From Thermococcus sp. (lineage in GTDB: Archaea; Methanobacteriota_B; Thermococci; Thermococcales; Thermococcaceae), in the NCBI GenBank assembly GCA_027035445.1, contig JALVUT010000197.1:1-10313 (forward strand): a stretch of 10,313 nucleotides of DNA, written 5' to 3'. Positions 1 through 6,627 of the stretch are shown one piece after another; position 1 is the stretch's first letter, and each line of letters begins with the position of its first letter. Both the position numbers and the translations under genes were made by a program. Under the pieces are notes generated by a model. The model made no database searches. It had not been told where the DNA came from and saw nothing but the letters and a program-made list of their open reading frames with translations.

Positions 1-242
1 AGCTCAAGAAGATAAGGTACTATGCCTCCCGTTGCATGTACTGCGCACTGTGCGTCGACGTCTGCCCCGGAAAGAAGTTCCCCGGAGAGGACAAAGCCGT
101 TAAAGCATTGAGTATAAGCAACGAGTTTCTACTGGCGAACTACGACAAGTACGATGACTCTCTCATCGAGGAGCCACCGGAGGCAAAGAAGCCCTTCAAA
201 AAAGAAGTAAAGGAGGTAACGGAGTCGGAAGGCCAGCCTTAA
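1..242 (+). CDS. NuoI-like [4Fe-4S] subunit of membrane-bound hydrogenase-type complex (MbhN-like), 3' end only
   Basis: The window opens inside this gene; the reading frame is already open at base 3 and about 79 C-terminal residues are visible, ending at TAA 240-242. The fragment contains CMYCALCVDVCP, a CxxCxxCxxxCP ligand set for one [4Fe-4S] cluster, which would be the second cluster of a two-cluster NuoI-type subunit. The following stretch, EFLLANYDKYD, resembles what I recall of the MbhN tail. MbhN relays electrons from ferredoxin to the membrane [NiFe] hydrogenase on the cytoplasmic side. After the CP there is a longer, charged loop (GKKFPGEDKAVKA) than the usual CPTGAL, so MbxN/MbsN or another Mbh-type complex remains possible. 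The C-terminal tail is Lys/Glu-rich. MbhN is the last gene of the mbh operon in T. kodakarensis, which fits the operon ending here. Confidence 0.7.
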   Translation, partial: LKKIRYYASRCMYCALCVDVCPGKKFPGEDKAVKALSISNEFLLANYDKYDDSLIEEPPEAKKPFKKEVKEVTESEGQP

Positions 243-243
243 G

Positions 244-753
244 CTATGCCTCTGCTCTCCCCTTTACCCCGTTCTGATAGCTGCCATCGTCAATCAGGGC
301 CCCTAAAGCCCTTTCATGGAGCCTCTCGGTGGAGCCCAGGTAAGAAAAGACAGCCCTCATAAGTCCATCGTTCGCTTTCTCTGCCAACATAGCGTAAACC
401 TTCTCCGCCAGAATCTCCAGCTTGAGAGCCCCCCTGAGGCTGTCCAGAACATCCCCCTCGCTCTCCAGCTCGACCACCCCGGTGAGGTCTTTCAGAGACG
501 GCCCCTGAACCCCGGGGAGATCCTCTCCAAACTTCTTCGTGTACAGCTCCCTTAGCTTTCTGCCGTGTCTCCTGGCCTCCTGGGAGAGGAGCTTGAACAT
601 GTCATGAAAGGCTGTGTCCACATTCAGCTGCTGAACCCTGTCTGCAAGCTTCTCGTAAAATGACGCCTTATCATCTTCGAGATGTATCCAGTACGCAAGG
701 AGCCCCTTCATGGAAAGCCCCTCAAGGAAAGAGAGGTATCCATCATCCACCAT
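244..753 (-). CDS. Ferritin-like / rubrerythrin-type four-helix protein
   Basis: This is a 169-residue, helix-rich protein with the rubrerythrin-like pattern of four helices and carboxylate/His ligands. Visible are E26-x3-A-x2-Y33 (helix 1), H63 (helix 2), E113-x6-Y120 (helix 3) and E143-x2-H146 (helix 4). In helix 2 the position of the usual ExxH glutamate is Ala60, with a Glu one residue earlier (E59), so the di-iron site may be altered. There is no rubredoxin domain. Family members act in iron handling or peroxide reduction in the cytoplasm; the role here is inferred. The frame stays open to a GTG at 768. The ATG at 753 is preferred because GGTGAT (764-769) lies 10 nt upstream and a TATA-like box is centred about 36 nt upstream. 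The 3' end faces the preceding gene with a single base between the stops. Confidence 0.8.
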   Translation of the reverse strand: MVDDGYLSFLEGLSMKGLLAYWIHLEDDKASFYEKLADRVQQLNVDTAFHDMFKLLSQEARRHGRKLRELYTKKFGEDLPGVQGPSLKDLTGVVELESEGDVLDSLRGALKLEILAEKVYAMLAEKANDGLMRAVFSYLGSTERLHERALGALIDDGSYQNGVKGRAEA

Positions 754-784
754 CTTTCCCACCATCACCCGATGGGCCGAAGGG

Positions 785-794
785 GCTTATACGG
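785..794 (-). promoter_or_regulatory. TATA-like box for the ferritin-like gene
   Basis: On the minus strand this reads GCCGTATAAGC-like sequence, centred about 36 nt upstream of the ATG at 753. That is the spacing seen at the other promoters of this window. A second A/T-rich element (CATAAATAC, 821-829) lies further upstream and is a weaker alternative. Confidence 0.45.
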
Positions 795-928
795 CCTTTG
801 GCACAATCGTCTATGGGAGGGTATTTATGACATCAAGCCCGTATCGAAGGATTTCTTTGAAATAAAAGGTCGATCCAACCAAGTTCTATTATCCATCCAC
901 CTTTGTCATCAGTTTTTTTAACTTTTAA

Positions 929-1053
929 CCAGGCATCCCGCAGTACCCTTTCACATGTTCACAAGCCGTGAGCAACGCCCCAGCTTCTTGCCATTAACTC
1001 CTCCACGGCTTTCCCGTCCTTCTCGCCATGTTTATGAACCTGACTTCATCCCA
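929..1053 (-). pseudogene. Possible remnant of a small unidentified gene, frameshifted and interrupted
   Basis: The 300-base gap between the ferritin-like and THUMP genes has no intact gene. On the minus strand, however, two frames join into protein-like text. WDEVRFINMA is read from 1053 down to about 1024. After a shift equal to one missing base comes EKDGKAVEELMARSWGVAHGL, down to TGA at 961-959. In the same frame after the stop, TCERVLRDAW continues. The residues look like an amphipathic, helix-rich soluble protein, but I do not recognise the family. I see no start codon with a Shine-Dalgarno site; a stop lies just before WDEV. It could be a decayed gene tail or chance coding-like sequence. 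The rest of 770-1062 holds only the ferritin-gene promoter and A/T-rich stretches. Confidence 0.3.
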
Positions 1054-1062
1054 TTACGGATT

Positions 1063-1548
1063 TCAGTCTGCCACATCGAGGCGGAGGAGTTCCCCCCTCT
1101 TAACGATCCCAACCCCTGCCTTCTTTCCGAGGACTTCAACGACAACTGTGCAGTCCGGGTCGCTCAGGTTCACGCTGTACCCAAAGCGCTCGACGATGAT
1201 GGAGCCCATACCCACCTCAAGCTCCCCCCCGGAGAGCTTTTTGTTCCCTCTAACCCTGGCACGGACGGCAAAGGTCCCATCTATCCTTTTGGCCAGCTCA
1301 AGGACGGCCCTCTCTATATCCCCCCTCCTTGCGGGCACGATAACATCGAGTGGAACGACCCTCTGGAGGGCCTGGATCTCGAATCCCCGGAGTCTTTCGA
1401 GTGCTTCTCCCCTCGACAGAGGCGTCTCAGCCAGGAGAACCCCCTTCCAGTCGGTTCCCCTGACGCGAACCCTTCCGAGTGCCCATTCCAGTTCCAGTAT
1501 CGCATCGCCCTCGCGCCTCGGAGGGGCAGTGACGAGAAGAACCGTCAT
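1063..1548 (-). CDS. THUMP-domain RNA-binding protein (COG1818-like)
   Basis: A 161-residue protein. The N-terminal half starts MTVLLVTAPPRREGDAILEL and includes a segment around residues 60-80 that is rich in Val and Leu. The C-terminal half carries THUMP hallmarks: FAVRARVRGNKKLSGGELE, then VGMGSIIVERFG and VNLSDPDCTVVVEVLGKKAGVGI. THUMP domains bind RNA, usually tRNA, and occur in tRNA-modifying enzymes. Here there is no methyltransferase, thiouridylase or deaminase domain, so the protein is a stand-alone THUMP, as in COG1818, and probably assists a tRNA-modifying partner such as an acetyltransferase system. That role is inference. The ATG at 1548 has GGTGAG (1554-1559) five bases upstream. 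The gene diverges from the AAA+ ATPase gene across 61 bases. Confidence 0.8.
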   Translation of the reverse strand: MTVLLVTAPPRREGDAILELEWALGRVRVRGTDWKGVLLAETPLSRGEALERLRGFEIQALQRVVPLDVIVPARRGDIERAVLELAKRIDGTFAVRARVRGNKKLSGGELEVGMGSIIVERFGYSVNLSDPDCTVVVEVLGKKAGVGIVKRGELLRLDVAD

Positions 1549-1568
1549 CTCTGCTCACCGATGGACAA

Positions 1569-1606
1569 GTTTTTATATTTCGCACGCTTAAGTTATTCGG
1601 TGAGGT
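1569..1606 (+). promoter_or_regulatory. Promoter and Shine-Dalgarno site of the AAA+ ATPase gene (divergent region)
   Basis: TTTTTATATTTC (1569-1580) is a TATA box centred about 36 nt before the ATG at 1610. GGTGAGGT (1599-1606) is the Shine-Dalgarno site three bases before that ATG. Read on the other strand, the same A/T block (AAATATAAAAA) sits only about 26 nt from the THUMP gene start, too close to leave that gene's Shine-Dalgarno site within a normal transcript. The THUMP promoter may instead be the weak A/T stretch around 1587-1597. Confidence 0.55.
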
Positions 1607-1609
1607 AAA

Positions 1610-2815
1610 ATGGAACCGGGTGGACTTAAGCTTTATCCCTACCGATCATACGAGGTCTACGGTCTTTCTCGAAACCCCTTCGAACAGCTGGCAAGTGAGG
1701 GCATAACCGACGTTGAGAGCATTCACGTCTACCAGGAGGTGGACATGCGCATACAGATGATTATCTCGGAGGTAGTGGGCAATAAAAGTTCGATAGCATT
1801 CAGTATAGTCGGCCCCTTGGGAATGGGAAAGACCCAGAGGCTGAAGACCATAGCAAAGGCGATAGGGGAAAACCGCGGGAAGGCGATATATGTCAAGGTT
1901 GACACCAACGACATCCTAAAGCTGACACGCGATGTATTCTACGCCCTCAAGCCGCCAAAGAGCAGAACCAACATATTCCTTGAAAATCTGTCCAAAAAAC
2001 TGGGGTTCATAAACCGCCTGGAGAAGATGCTCTCCTCCACAGGGGAATACAAGAGCAGGGACATAGCGGAGCTTTTGACCGAGCAGATGGGAAAACACCC
2101 CTACTGTGCCCTTCTCCTTGACGAGCTTGAGAACATGCAGAGCGCCGGCGAGCAGGAGAAGATCCAGTTCTTCGAGATGCTCAGACACTTCATAAGCAAT
2201 ATGCCGAAGGGCTGCGTTGTGGCCTTCGCCTGCGTCCCTGAGGCCTACGAGGAGTACACCAGAATCTTCCCAGCGTTCTTCATGCGCCTCCACTACGAGT
2301 TCAAGTTGAGACCGATGAGTGTGGAGGAGACCTTTGAGCTCGTGAAAAAACGCCTGAACCGCGTCAGGGTAAAGGACACCGATGACCCCCTATATCCATT
2401 CACCGAAGAAGCCGTAGGGCTCATCCACCAGCTCGGAAAGGGTAACCCGAGGCAGATCCTCCGCCTTCTTCACTACGTGCTGAGCGAGGCGGCGAAGCAC
2501 AAATTCGATCCTATAGATGACTACGTTGTAACAACCATCCTTGAAGAACCCAAGAGCCTTGAGGAGTACCTCACAAGGATCCCGAAGGATTACAAGGACC
2601 TTGTCGAGACCGTGGTCTTTGAGTTCAACGGCGGCCCTGTGAGCTACATTCAGATTGCAAAAGCCGTCAAACGGCCAGGAATGCAGGTCTACGATCAGCT
2701 CAACGAACTCCTGAGACTTGGCTTCCTCATCGGCGATCCGAAGGGCAACTATAAGGTTCCCGACTATGTAAGAAAGTTCTTGGAAGAAAAAGAGGCCGAA
2801 AAGGAGGAAGAGTAA
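1610..2815 (+). CDS. ORC/Cdc6-like AAA+ ATPase with C-terminal winged helix
   Basis: A 401-residue protein. Walker A is GPLGMGKT (68-75) and Walker B is LLLDE (168-172). A sensor-1-like strand (VVAFACVPE) lies near 203-211, and an arginine-bearing GNPRQILRLL helix near 278-287 resembles sensor 2. Residues about 325-390 form a winged-helix-like region (GGPVSYIQIAKAVKRPG... LRLGFLIG), and the C-terminus is a charged Lys/Glu tail. The domain order resembles Orc1/Cdc6 initiators and ExeA/TniB-like ATPases. The N-terminal YGLSRNPF also fits that group. The protein probably binds DNA in an ATP-dependent way, but its substrate is unknown and it is not a canonical Cdc6. It has its own TATA box and Shine-Dalgarno site. 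The YdjM-like gene follows after 23 bases, probably on the same transcript. Confidence 0.75.
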   Translation: MEPGGLKLYPYRSYEVYGLSRNPFEQLASEGITDVESIHVYQEVDMRIQMIISEVVGNKSSIAFSIVGPLGMGKTQRLKTIAKAIGENRGKAIYVKVDTNDILKLTRDVFYALKPPKSRTNIFLENLSKKLGFINRLEKMLSSTGEYKSRDIAELLTEQMGKHPYCALLLDELENMQSAGEQEKIQFFEMLRHFISNMPKGCVVAFACVPEAYEEYTRIFPAFFMRLHYEFKLRPMSVEETFELVKKRLNRVRVKDTDDPLYPFTEEAVGLIHQLGKGNPRQILRLLHYVLSEAAKHKFDPIDDYVVTTILEEPKSLEEYLTRIPKDYKDLVETVVFEFNGGPVSYIQIAKAVKRPGMQVYDQLNELLRLGFLIGDPKGNYKVPDYVRKFLEEKEAEKEEE

Positions 2816-2838
2816 AAGAGGAACGGGCAGGGAAAACC

Positions 2839-3372
2839 ATGCCGAACTACGATGTACACGTCCTCAGCGGGATAGTGACCTACCCACTGACGGTGCTACT
2901 GGCCGCTTTAATCAAAACCTACATCGGGGTACCGCTGGAGCTGACGACCACTGCAACGGTTCTGGGTTACGGTTTCTACATCCTTGGGGCCGACCTTCCT
3001 GACATGGACCATCCAAATGCCCTGATACACCGCGGCACAAAGCCTATAGTGGCGGTACTTGCCGGCGGGGCGACCTACGTGAACATTCTGCCGGGAATAA
3101 ACGTCGGCGCCCAGTGGGTTAATGTAACTGTTGCGTGGACGATAAGTGCCCTGATTGGGGTTGGTGCATGGGTGGGGTTCACGGCGGTAATGCCAAAACA
3201 CCGCGGAATCATTCACAGCCTCCTATTCGCAGGGATATACGGAGTGGTGGCCTTTGCAACAGGAAGCTACGGCCTGGGGATGAGCTATGGAGAGAGCCTG
3301 TTCCTTGGACTGGCCGCGTTCCTCGGTTACACACTTCACTTAGTACTCGACGGGAGCCTCAAACTCGTCTAA
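2839..3372 (+). CDS. YdjM-like membrane-bound metal-dependent hydrolase (COG1988/DUF457)
   Basis: A 177-residue, strongly hydrophobic protein with about four membrane segments. The family's conserved metal-ligand motifs are in order: H7 (NYDVH), D52-LPDMDHP with D55, D57 and H58, then K-H121-R-G-x-x-H126-S, and H167-x3-D171 in the last segment. These match the LexA-regulated YdjM family of predicted zinc-dependent membrane hydrolases. Substrates are not established; phospholipid-type chemistry has been suggested for relatives. Length is typical. Translation starts at ATG 2839; the upstream GGGCAGGGAAA is only a weak Shine-Dalgarno site, consistent with co-translation after the ATPase gene 23 bases upstream. 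No TATA box is evident between the two genes. Confidence 0.8.
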   Translation: MPNYDVHVLSGIVTYPLTVLLAALIKTYIGVPLELTTTATVLGYGFYILGADLPDMDHPNALIHRGTKPIVAVLAGGATYVNILPGINVGAQWVNVTVAWTISALIGVGAWVGFTAVMPKHRGIIHSLLFAGIYGVVAFATGSYGLGMSYGESLFLGLAAFLGYTLHLVLDGSLKLV

Positions 3373-3414
3373 CCGGCGCTCTGTCTCCAGCAGGTATACT
3401 CAAAAATGGCCCAT

Positions 3415-3454
3415 AATGCTTTTAAGCAGACGGGATTAGAGGAAGGCGGAGGTG
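3415..3454 (+). promoter_or_regulatory. trxB promoter and Shine-Dalgarno site
   Basis: TGCTTTTAAG (3418-3427) is a TATA-like box centred about 37 nt before the ATG at 3460. GGAGGTG (3448-3454) is a strong Shine-Dalgarno site five bases before it. The open frame extends up to an ATG at 3406, but that start lies upstream of this promoter, so it is not used from it. Confidence 0.6.
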
Positions 3455-3459
3455 GGGTA

Positions 3460-4452
3460 ATGTTCAGTCTGACATCCCGTTCAAAGGCATCTGGTGATGA
3501 GAGCAGGGCCTGGGATGTACTAATCATAGGGGCTGGGCCTGCAGGCTACACGGCGGCTATCTACTCTGCCCGCTACGGCTTGGAGTCCATTATCATCAGC
3601 AAGGATCTTGGCGGCAACGTGGCCCTCACCGATGTTATAGAGAACTATCCAGGGTTCCCCGATGGGGTGAGCGGCCAGGAACTAGCGACAAGAATGTACG
3701 AACAGGTAAAACGGCTGGGCGTCAACGTGGTCTTTGACGAGGTCGTTAAGATCGACGTAAGCGAGTGCGCGTACTATGAGGGGCCGTGCAAGTTCGAGGT
3801 CAAGACCGCAAACGGTGCCGTTTACAAAGCCAAGACCATTGTAGTGGCAGTCGGCGCCGCCCCAAGGAAGCTCCGAGTTCCAGGAGAGGAGGAGTTCTAT
3901 GGAAAGGGGGTCTCATACTGCGCCACATGTGATGGACCACTCTTCAAGGGCAAGAAGGTGATAGTGGTCGGTGGTGGAAACACCGCACTTCAAGAGGCCC
4001 TCTACCTCAAGGGCATAGGTGTTGATGTCACACTCGTCCACAGACGGAAAGAGTTCAGGGCCGATCGGATACTCCAAGACAGGTTCAGAGAAAGCGGGAT
4101 TCCGGCAATACTTAACGCCGTCGTCACCGAAATAAAGGGGAAGGATAAAGTTGAGGCCGTTAAGCTTAAAAACGTCAAGACGGGTGAAGAACATGAAATG
4201 CGCGTGGACGGCGTCTTCGTGTTCATAGGCTACGAACCGAAGACGGACTTCATCAGGCACCTGGGTGTGACCGACGAGTACGGCTACATTCCAGTTGACA
4301 TGCACATGCGCACCAGGGTCAAGGGGATCTTTGCCGCGGGGGACATAACCAACGTTTTCAAGCAGATAGCCGTTGCTGTCGGCCAGGGTGCGATAGCGGC
4401 GGCCTCGGCGAAGGAGCTGCTCGACAAATGGGCCGAGAACATGAAGGAATGA
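3460..4452 (+). CDS. trxB: Thioredoxin reductase (FAD/NAD(P)H-dependent)
   Basis: A 330-residue low-molecular-weight thioredoxin reductase. Order: FAD-binding GAGPAG (24-29), the redox-active CATC disulfide (C154, C157) followed by Asp158, the nucleotide-binding GGGNTA (171-176), the HRRKEFR loop (194-200) that contacts the NADPH phosphate in relatives, and the C-terminal FAD motif GDITN. It reduces thioredoxin or the protein disulfide oxidoreductase (Pdo/glutaredoxin-like protein) of Thermococcales in the cytoplasm. The P. horikoshii homologue PH1426 is characterised; that equivalence is from memory. The start was placed at 3460 rather than 3406 on the basis of TATA and Shine-Dalgarno spacing. 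This leaves an N-terminal extension of about 18 residues before the Rossmann strand, rich in Ser and charged residues. The gene is monocistronic by spacing: T-rich tracts follow its stop. Confidence 0.93.
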   Translation: MFSLTSRSKASGDESRAWDVLIIGAGPAGYTAAIYSARYGLESIIISKDLGGNVALTDVIENYPGFPDGVSGQELATRMYEQVKRLGVNVVFDEVVKIDVSECAYYEGPCKFEVKTANGAVYKAKTIVVAVGAAPRKLRVPGEEEFYGKGVSYCATCDGPLFKGKKVIVVGGGNTALQEALYLKGIGVDVTLVHRRKEFRADRILQDRFRESGIPAILNAVVTEIKGKDKVEAVKLKNVKTGEEHEMRVDGVFVFIGYEPKTDFIRHLGVTDEYGYIPVDMHMRTRVKGIFAAGDITNVFKQIAVAVGQGAIAAASAKELLDKWAENMKE

Positions 4453-4485
4453 GCACTGGCAAATTCTCAGGTTGCACCCCGATTC

Positions 4486-4528
4486 AATTTTTATCCTGGG
4501 ATCACCTCCCCTCTCTCGAAATTTTTTC
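4486..4528 (+). terminator. T-rich tracts after trxB, candidate archaeal terminator
   Basis: Two oligo-T runs (T5 at 4488-4492 and T6 at 4522-4527) lie 35-75 bases after the trxB stop. The second sits in a short dyad, CGAAA-TTT-TTTCG. Archaeal RNA polymerase terminates at such U-rich stretches. The first run could alternatively be read as a TATA-like element. Confidence 0.35.
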
Positions 4529-4555
4529 GGTTAAAAATGTTCATCGATGAACATA

Positions 4556-4592
4556 GAGTTATATACCTGAAGGGACAGCTTTCTCCGGTGAT
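4556..4592 (+). promoter_or_regulatory. Promoter and Shine-Dalgarno site of the aminotransferase gene
   Basis: GTTATATACC (4558-4567) is a good TATA box centred about 35 nt before the ATG at 4597. GGTGAT (4587-4592) is a Shine-Dalgarno site four bases before it. Together they argue against the upstream in-frame ATG at 4537, which would place the promoter inside the coding region. Confidence 0.6.
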
Positions 4593-4596
4593 GTGC

Positions 4597-5934
4597 ATGG
4601 TGGTTAGACCCAACGTTAAAGAACTCCCCGGACCAAAGGCCAAGGAGGTCATAGAGAGGAACTTTGAATATCTCGCCATGACAACGCAGGACCCTGAGAA
4701 CCTCCCGATAGTCATAGACCACGGTGAAGGGATAAAGATCTACGATGTGGACGGGAACGTCTTCTACGACTTCGCGAGCGGCGTCGGTGTAATAAACGTC
4801 GGCCATGCCCATCCACGTGTCGTTAATGCAATAAAGAGGCAGAGCGAGAGGTTCACCCACTACTCGCTTACAGACTTCTTCTATGAAAACGCAGTCGTTC
4901 TGGCCGAGAAACTCATTGAGCTCGCCCCGGGAGATTTTGAGAAGAAAGTCGTCTACGGTAACAGCGGCGCCGAGGCCAACGAAGCGGCGATGAAACTCGT
5001 CAAGTATGGAACTGGAAGGAAGCAATTCTTAGCGTTTTACCACGCCTTCCACGGGAGGACGCAGGCCGTTCTATCTCTTACCGCGAGCAAATGGGTCCAA
5101 CAGGATGGGTTCTTCCCAACGATGCCCGGAGTGACCCACGTTCCCTACCCCAACCCCTACAGGAACCCATGGAGAATAGATGGCTACGAAGAGCCCGACG
5201 AGCTCATCAACCGCGTCCTGGACTTCATCGAGGAGTACGTCTTCAAGCATGTCCCGCCCCAGGAGGTCGGGGCCATATTCCTTGAGCCCATACAGGGGGA
5301 GGGCGGCTACGTCGTCCCTCCGAAGGACTTCTTCAGGGAGCTGAAGAAGTTCGCCGACGAGTATGGGATACTCCTGGCGGACGATGAGGTTCAGATGGGC
5401 ATTGGAAGAACCGGCAGATTCTGGGCCATCGAGAACTTCGGCGTTGCCCCGGATCTAATCCAGTTCGGTAAGGCCATAGGCGGGGGGTTGCCTCTCGCCG
5501 GTGTGATACACAGAAGGGAAATAAGCTTTGACAAGCCAGGCAGACACGCAACCACCTTCGGCGGCAACCCCGTCGCAATAGCGGCCGGTATGGAGGTCGT
5601 TGAGATCGTCAAGGAGCTACTCCCCCACGTCCAGGAGGTTGGGAACCACCTCCACAGATACCTGGAGGAGTTCAAGGAGCAGTACGAGGTGATCGGCGAC
5701 GCCCGCGGTCTTGGGCTGGCACAGGCGATTGAGTTCGTCAAGAACAAGGACACCAAGGAGAAGAACCCTGAACTCAGAAACAGGGTCGTTAAGGAAGCGG
5801 CAAAGCGTGGACTCGTCCTCCTCGGTTGCGGTGACAACTCACTTCGCTTCATACCACCACTGGTGGTCAAAAAGGAGGAGATAGACACCGCAATGGAGAT
5901 CTTTGAGGAGGCCCTCAAGGCAGTCCTCGGATGA
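4597..5934 (+). CDS. Class III PLP aminotransferase, probably ornithine omega-aminotransferase
   Basis: A 445-residue fold-type I PLP enzyme. Visible landmarks are GNSGAEANE (121-129, phosphate cup), FHGRT (151-155), DDEVQMG (262-268, Asp263 contacting the pyridine nitrogen) and Lys292 in FGKAIGGG as the Schiff-base lysine. The closest relatives I can recall are the Thermococcales group of 4-aminobutyrate/ornithine aminotransferases and broad-specificity amino-acid racemases (P. horikoshii PH0138, PH1423; T. kodakarensis TK2101). Position next to trxB fits PH1423/TK2101, the latter reported as an ornithine omega-aminotransferase needed for proline synthesis from ornithine. Racemase or GABA-aminotransferase activity cannot be excluded from sequence alone. 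The start at 4597 (or 4591) is set by TATA and Shine-Dalgarno placement; [15 protein letters not shown] is a natural N-terminus for this family. A pyrimidine-rich stretch (5936-5954) follows the stop. Confidence 0.88.
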   Translation: MVVRPNVKELPGPKAKEVIERNFEYLAMTTQDPENLPIVIDHGEGIKIYDVDGNVFYDFASGVGVINVGHAHPRVVNAIKRQSERFTHYSLTDFFYENAVVLAEKLIELAPGDFEKKVVYGNSGAEANEAAMKLVKYGTGRKQFLAFYHAFHGRTQAVLSLTASKWVQQDGFFPTMPGVTHVPYPNPYRNPWRIDGYEEPDELINRVLDFIEEYVFKHVPPQEVGAIFLEPIQGEGGYVVPPKDFFRELKKFADEYGILLADDEVQMGIGRTGRFWAIENFGVAPDLIQFGKAIGGGLPLAGVIHRREISFDKPGRHATTFGGNPVAIAAGMEVVEIVKELLPHVQEVGNHLHRYLEEFKEQYEVIGDARGLGLAQAIEFVKNKDTKEKNPELRNRVVKEAAKRGLVLLGCGDNSLRFIPPLVVKKEEIDTAMEIFEEALKAVLG

Positions 5935-5981
5935 TCTCTTCTCATTTTCCCCATTTCATCGGGTGGATTCGAGCGCTCCAG

Positions 5982-6006
5982 TCAAGTTTTTAAAGTTGTA
6001 ACTTGA
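5982..6006 (+). promoter_or_regulatory. Dyad overlapping the TATA box of the ECF S-component gene
   Basis: TCAAGTT (5982-5988) and AACTTGA (6000-6006) form a perfect seven-base inverted repeat with an 11-base spacer. The inner sequence AAGTT-GT-AACTT is also a dyad. The TATA-like TTTTTAAA (5987-5994) lies inside, centred about 37 nt before the ATG. This arrangement suits a repressor operator. The Shine-Dalgarno site is GGTGAT (6017-6022), five bases before the start. Confidence 0.45.
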
Positions 6007-6027
6007 AATTCCGAACGGTGATAGGAA

Positions 6028-6624
6028 ATGAACCTAACAGAGATACTCAAACCGTACGGGTGGTACATCATCACCGCCGCCGTTGTTGTGTTCTTGATCT
6101 ACGTGTGGATTAAAAGGTACAAATTCAAAAGCGCCAATGTAATGGCGATATCAGCGATAATGGCTGCCCTGGTGGCCGTGGCAACGAACTTCATCAAGGT
6201 TCCTACACCTGCCACCGGGGGCTACATAAACATCGGGGACACTATGGTGATGTTTGCCGCGATGGTCTTCGGGCCTGTTGTTGGAGTGTTCGCGGGCGGC
6301 GTCGGTTCGGCACTGGGTGACATAATAGGGGGATATGCCGGGTGGGCACCGATAACGCTGGTAGTCAAAGGCCTTGAGGGACTGACCGTCGGTTACATAG
6401 CGAAGAGGTCGGACAACATCGGCATGCTCGTCGTTGGCGGTGTGGTTGGAGGGATTATAATGGTCTCAGGTTACTTTCTCTTCGAGTCATATATGTTTGG
6501 AATGCCTGCGGCCGCGACCGAACTCCCTGGGAACACCGTCCAGGCCGTCACTGGGATACTGGTGGGAGCCGGCCTCGCACAGATAATAAAAAAGAGGTAC
6601 CCTGAAGTCGAGGATCTCATCTGA
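6028..6624 (+). CDS. ECF-type transporter substrate-binding (S) component
   Basis: A 198-residue membrane protein with an extra N-terminal membrane helix (about residues 12-28) followed by about five or six more. The core carries patterns typical of S components of the PF07155/QrtT-HmpT type. These are AISAIMAALVAVAT with an AxxxA face (residues 40-53) that docks on EcfT, then IKVPTPATGGYINIGD (56-71), and GSALGDIIGGYAGWAP with VVKGLEG further on. S components bind a vitamin or precursor and use a shared EcfA/EcfA'/EcfT module; none is encoded here, so this is an orphan 'group II' type. The substrate cannot be read from sequence. The gene has its own promoter with a dyad, suggesting substrate-dependent control. 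Its stop lies three bases from the stop of the convergent DUF1884-like gene. Confidence 0.82.
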   Translation: MNLTEILKPYGWYIITAAVVVFLIYVWIKRYKFKSANVMAISAIMAALVAVATNFIKVPTPATGGYINIGDTMVMFAAMVFGPVVGVFAGGVGSALGDIIGGYAGWAPITLVVKGLEGLTVGYIAKRSDNIGMLVVGGVVGGIIMVSGYFLFESYMFGMPAAATELPGNTVQAVTGILVGAGLAQIIKKRYPEVEDLI

Positions 6625-6627
6625 GAT

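Noticed and set aside
682..921. 79-codon plus-strand open frame crossing the ferritin gene start
   Set aside because: It overlaps the ferritin-like coding region and its promoter, and has no TATA box, Shine-Dalgarno site or family-like sequence.
821..960. Possible C/D-box small RNA (CTGATGAC on the minus strand)
   Set aside because: The C box deviates from RTGATGA and no properly spaced D, D' and C' boxes could be found.
959..961. In-frame TGA in the remnant as selenocysteine
   Set aside because: A frameshift lies upstream as well, no SECIS-like structure is evident, and Thermococcus is not known to use selenocysteine.
955..1608. Two long plus-strand open frames (217 and 187 codons) opposite the THUMP gene
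   Set aside because: Their translations are Pro/Ser-rich and lack domain-like patterns; the minus frame gives a clear THUMP domain with its own Shine-Dalgarno site.
4491..4510. Perfect GGAGGTGATCC Shine-Dalgarno on the minus strand
   Set aside because: No reading frame follows it: the nearest TTG closes after six codons, and the next is antisense to trxB.
5971..5978. GAGCGCTC palindrome upstream of the ECF S-component gene
   Set aside because: Only eight bases, not extended by flanking pairing and not followed by a T tract; likely chance.
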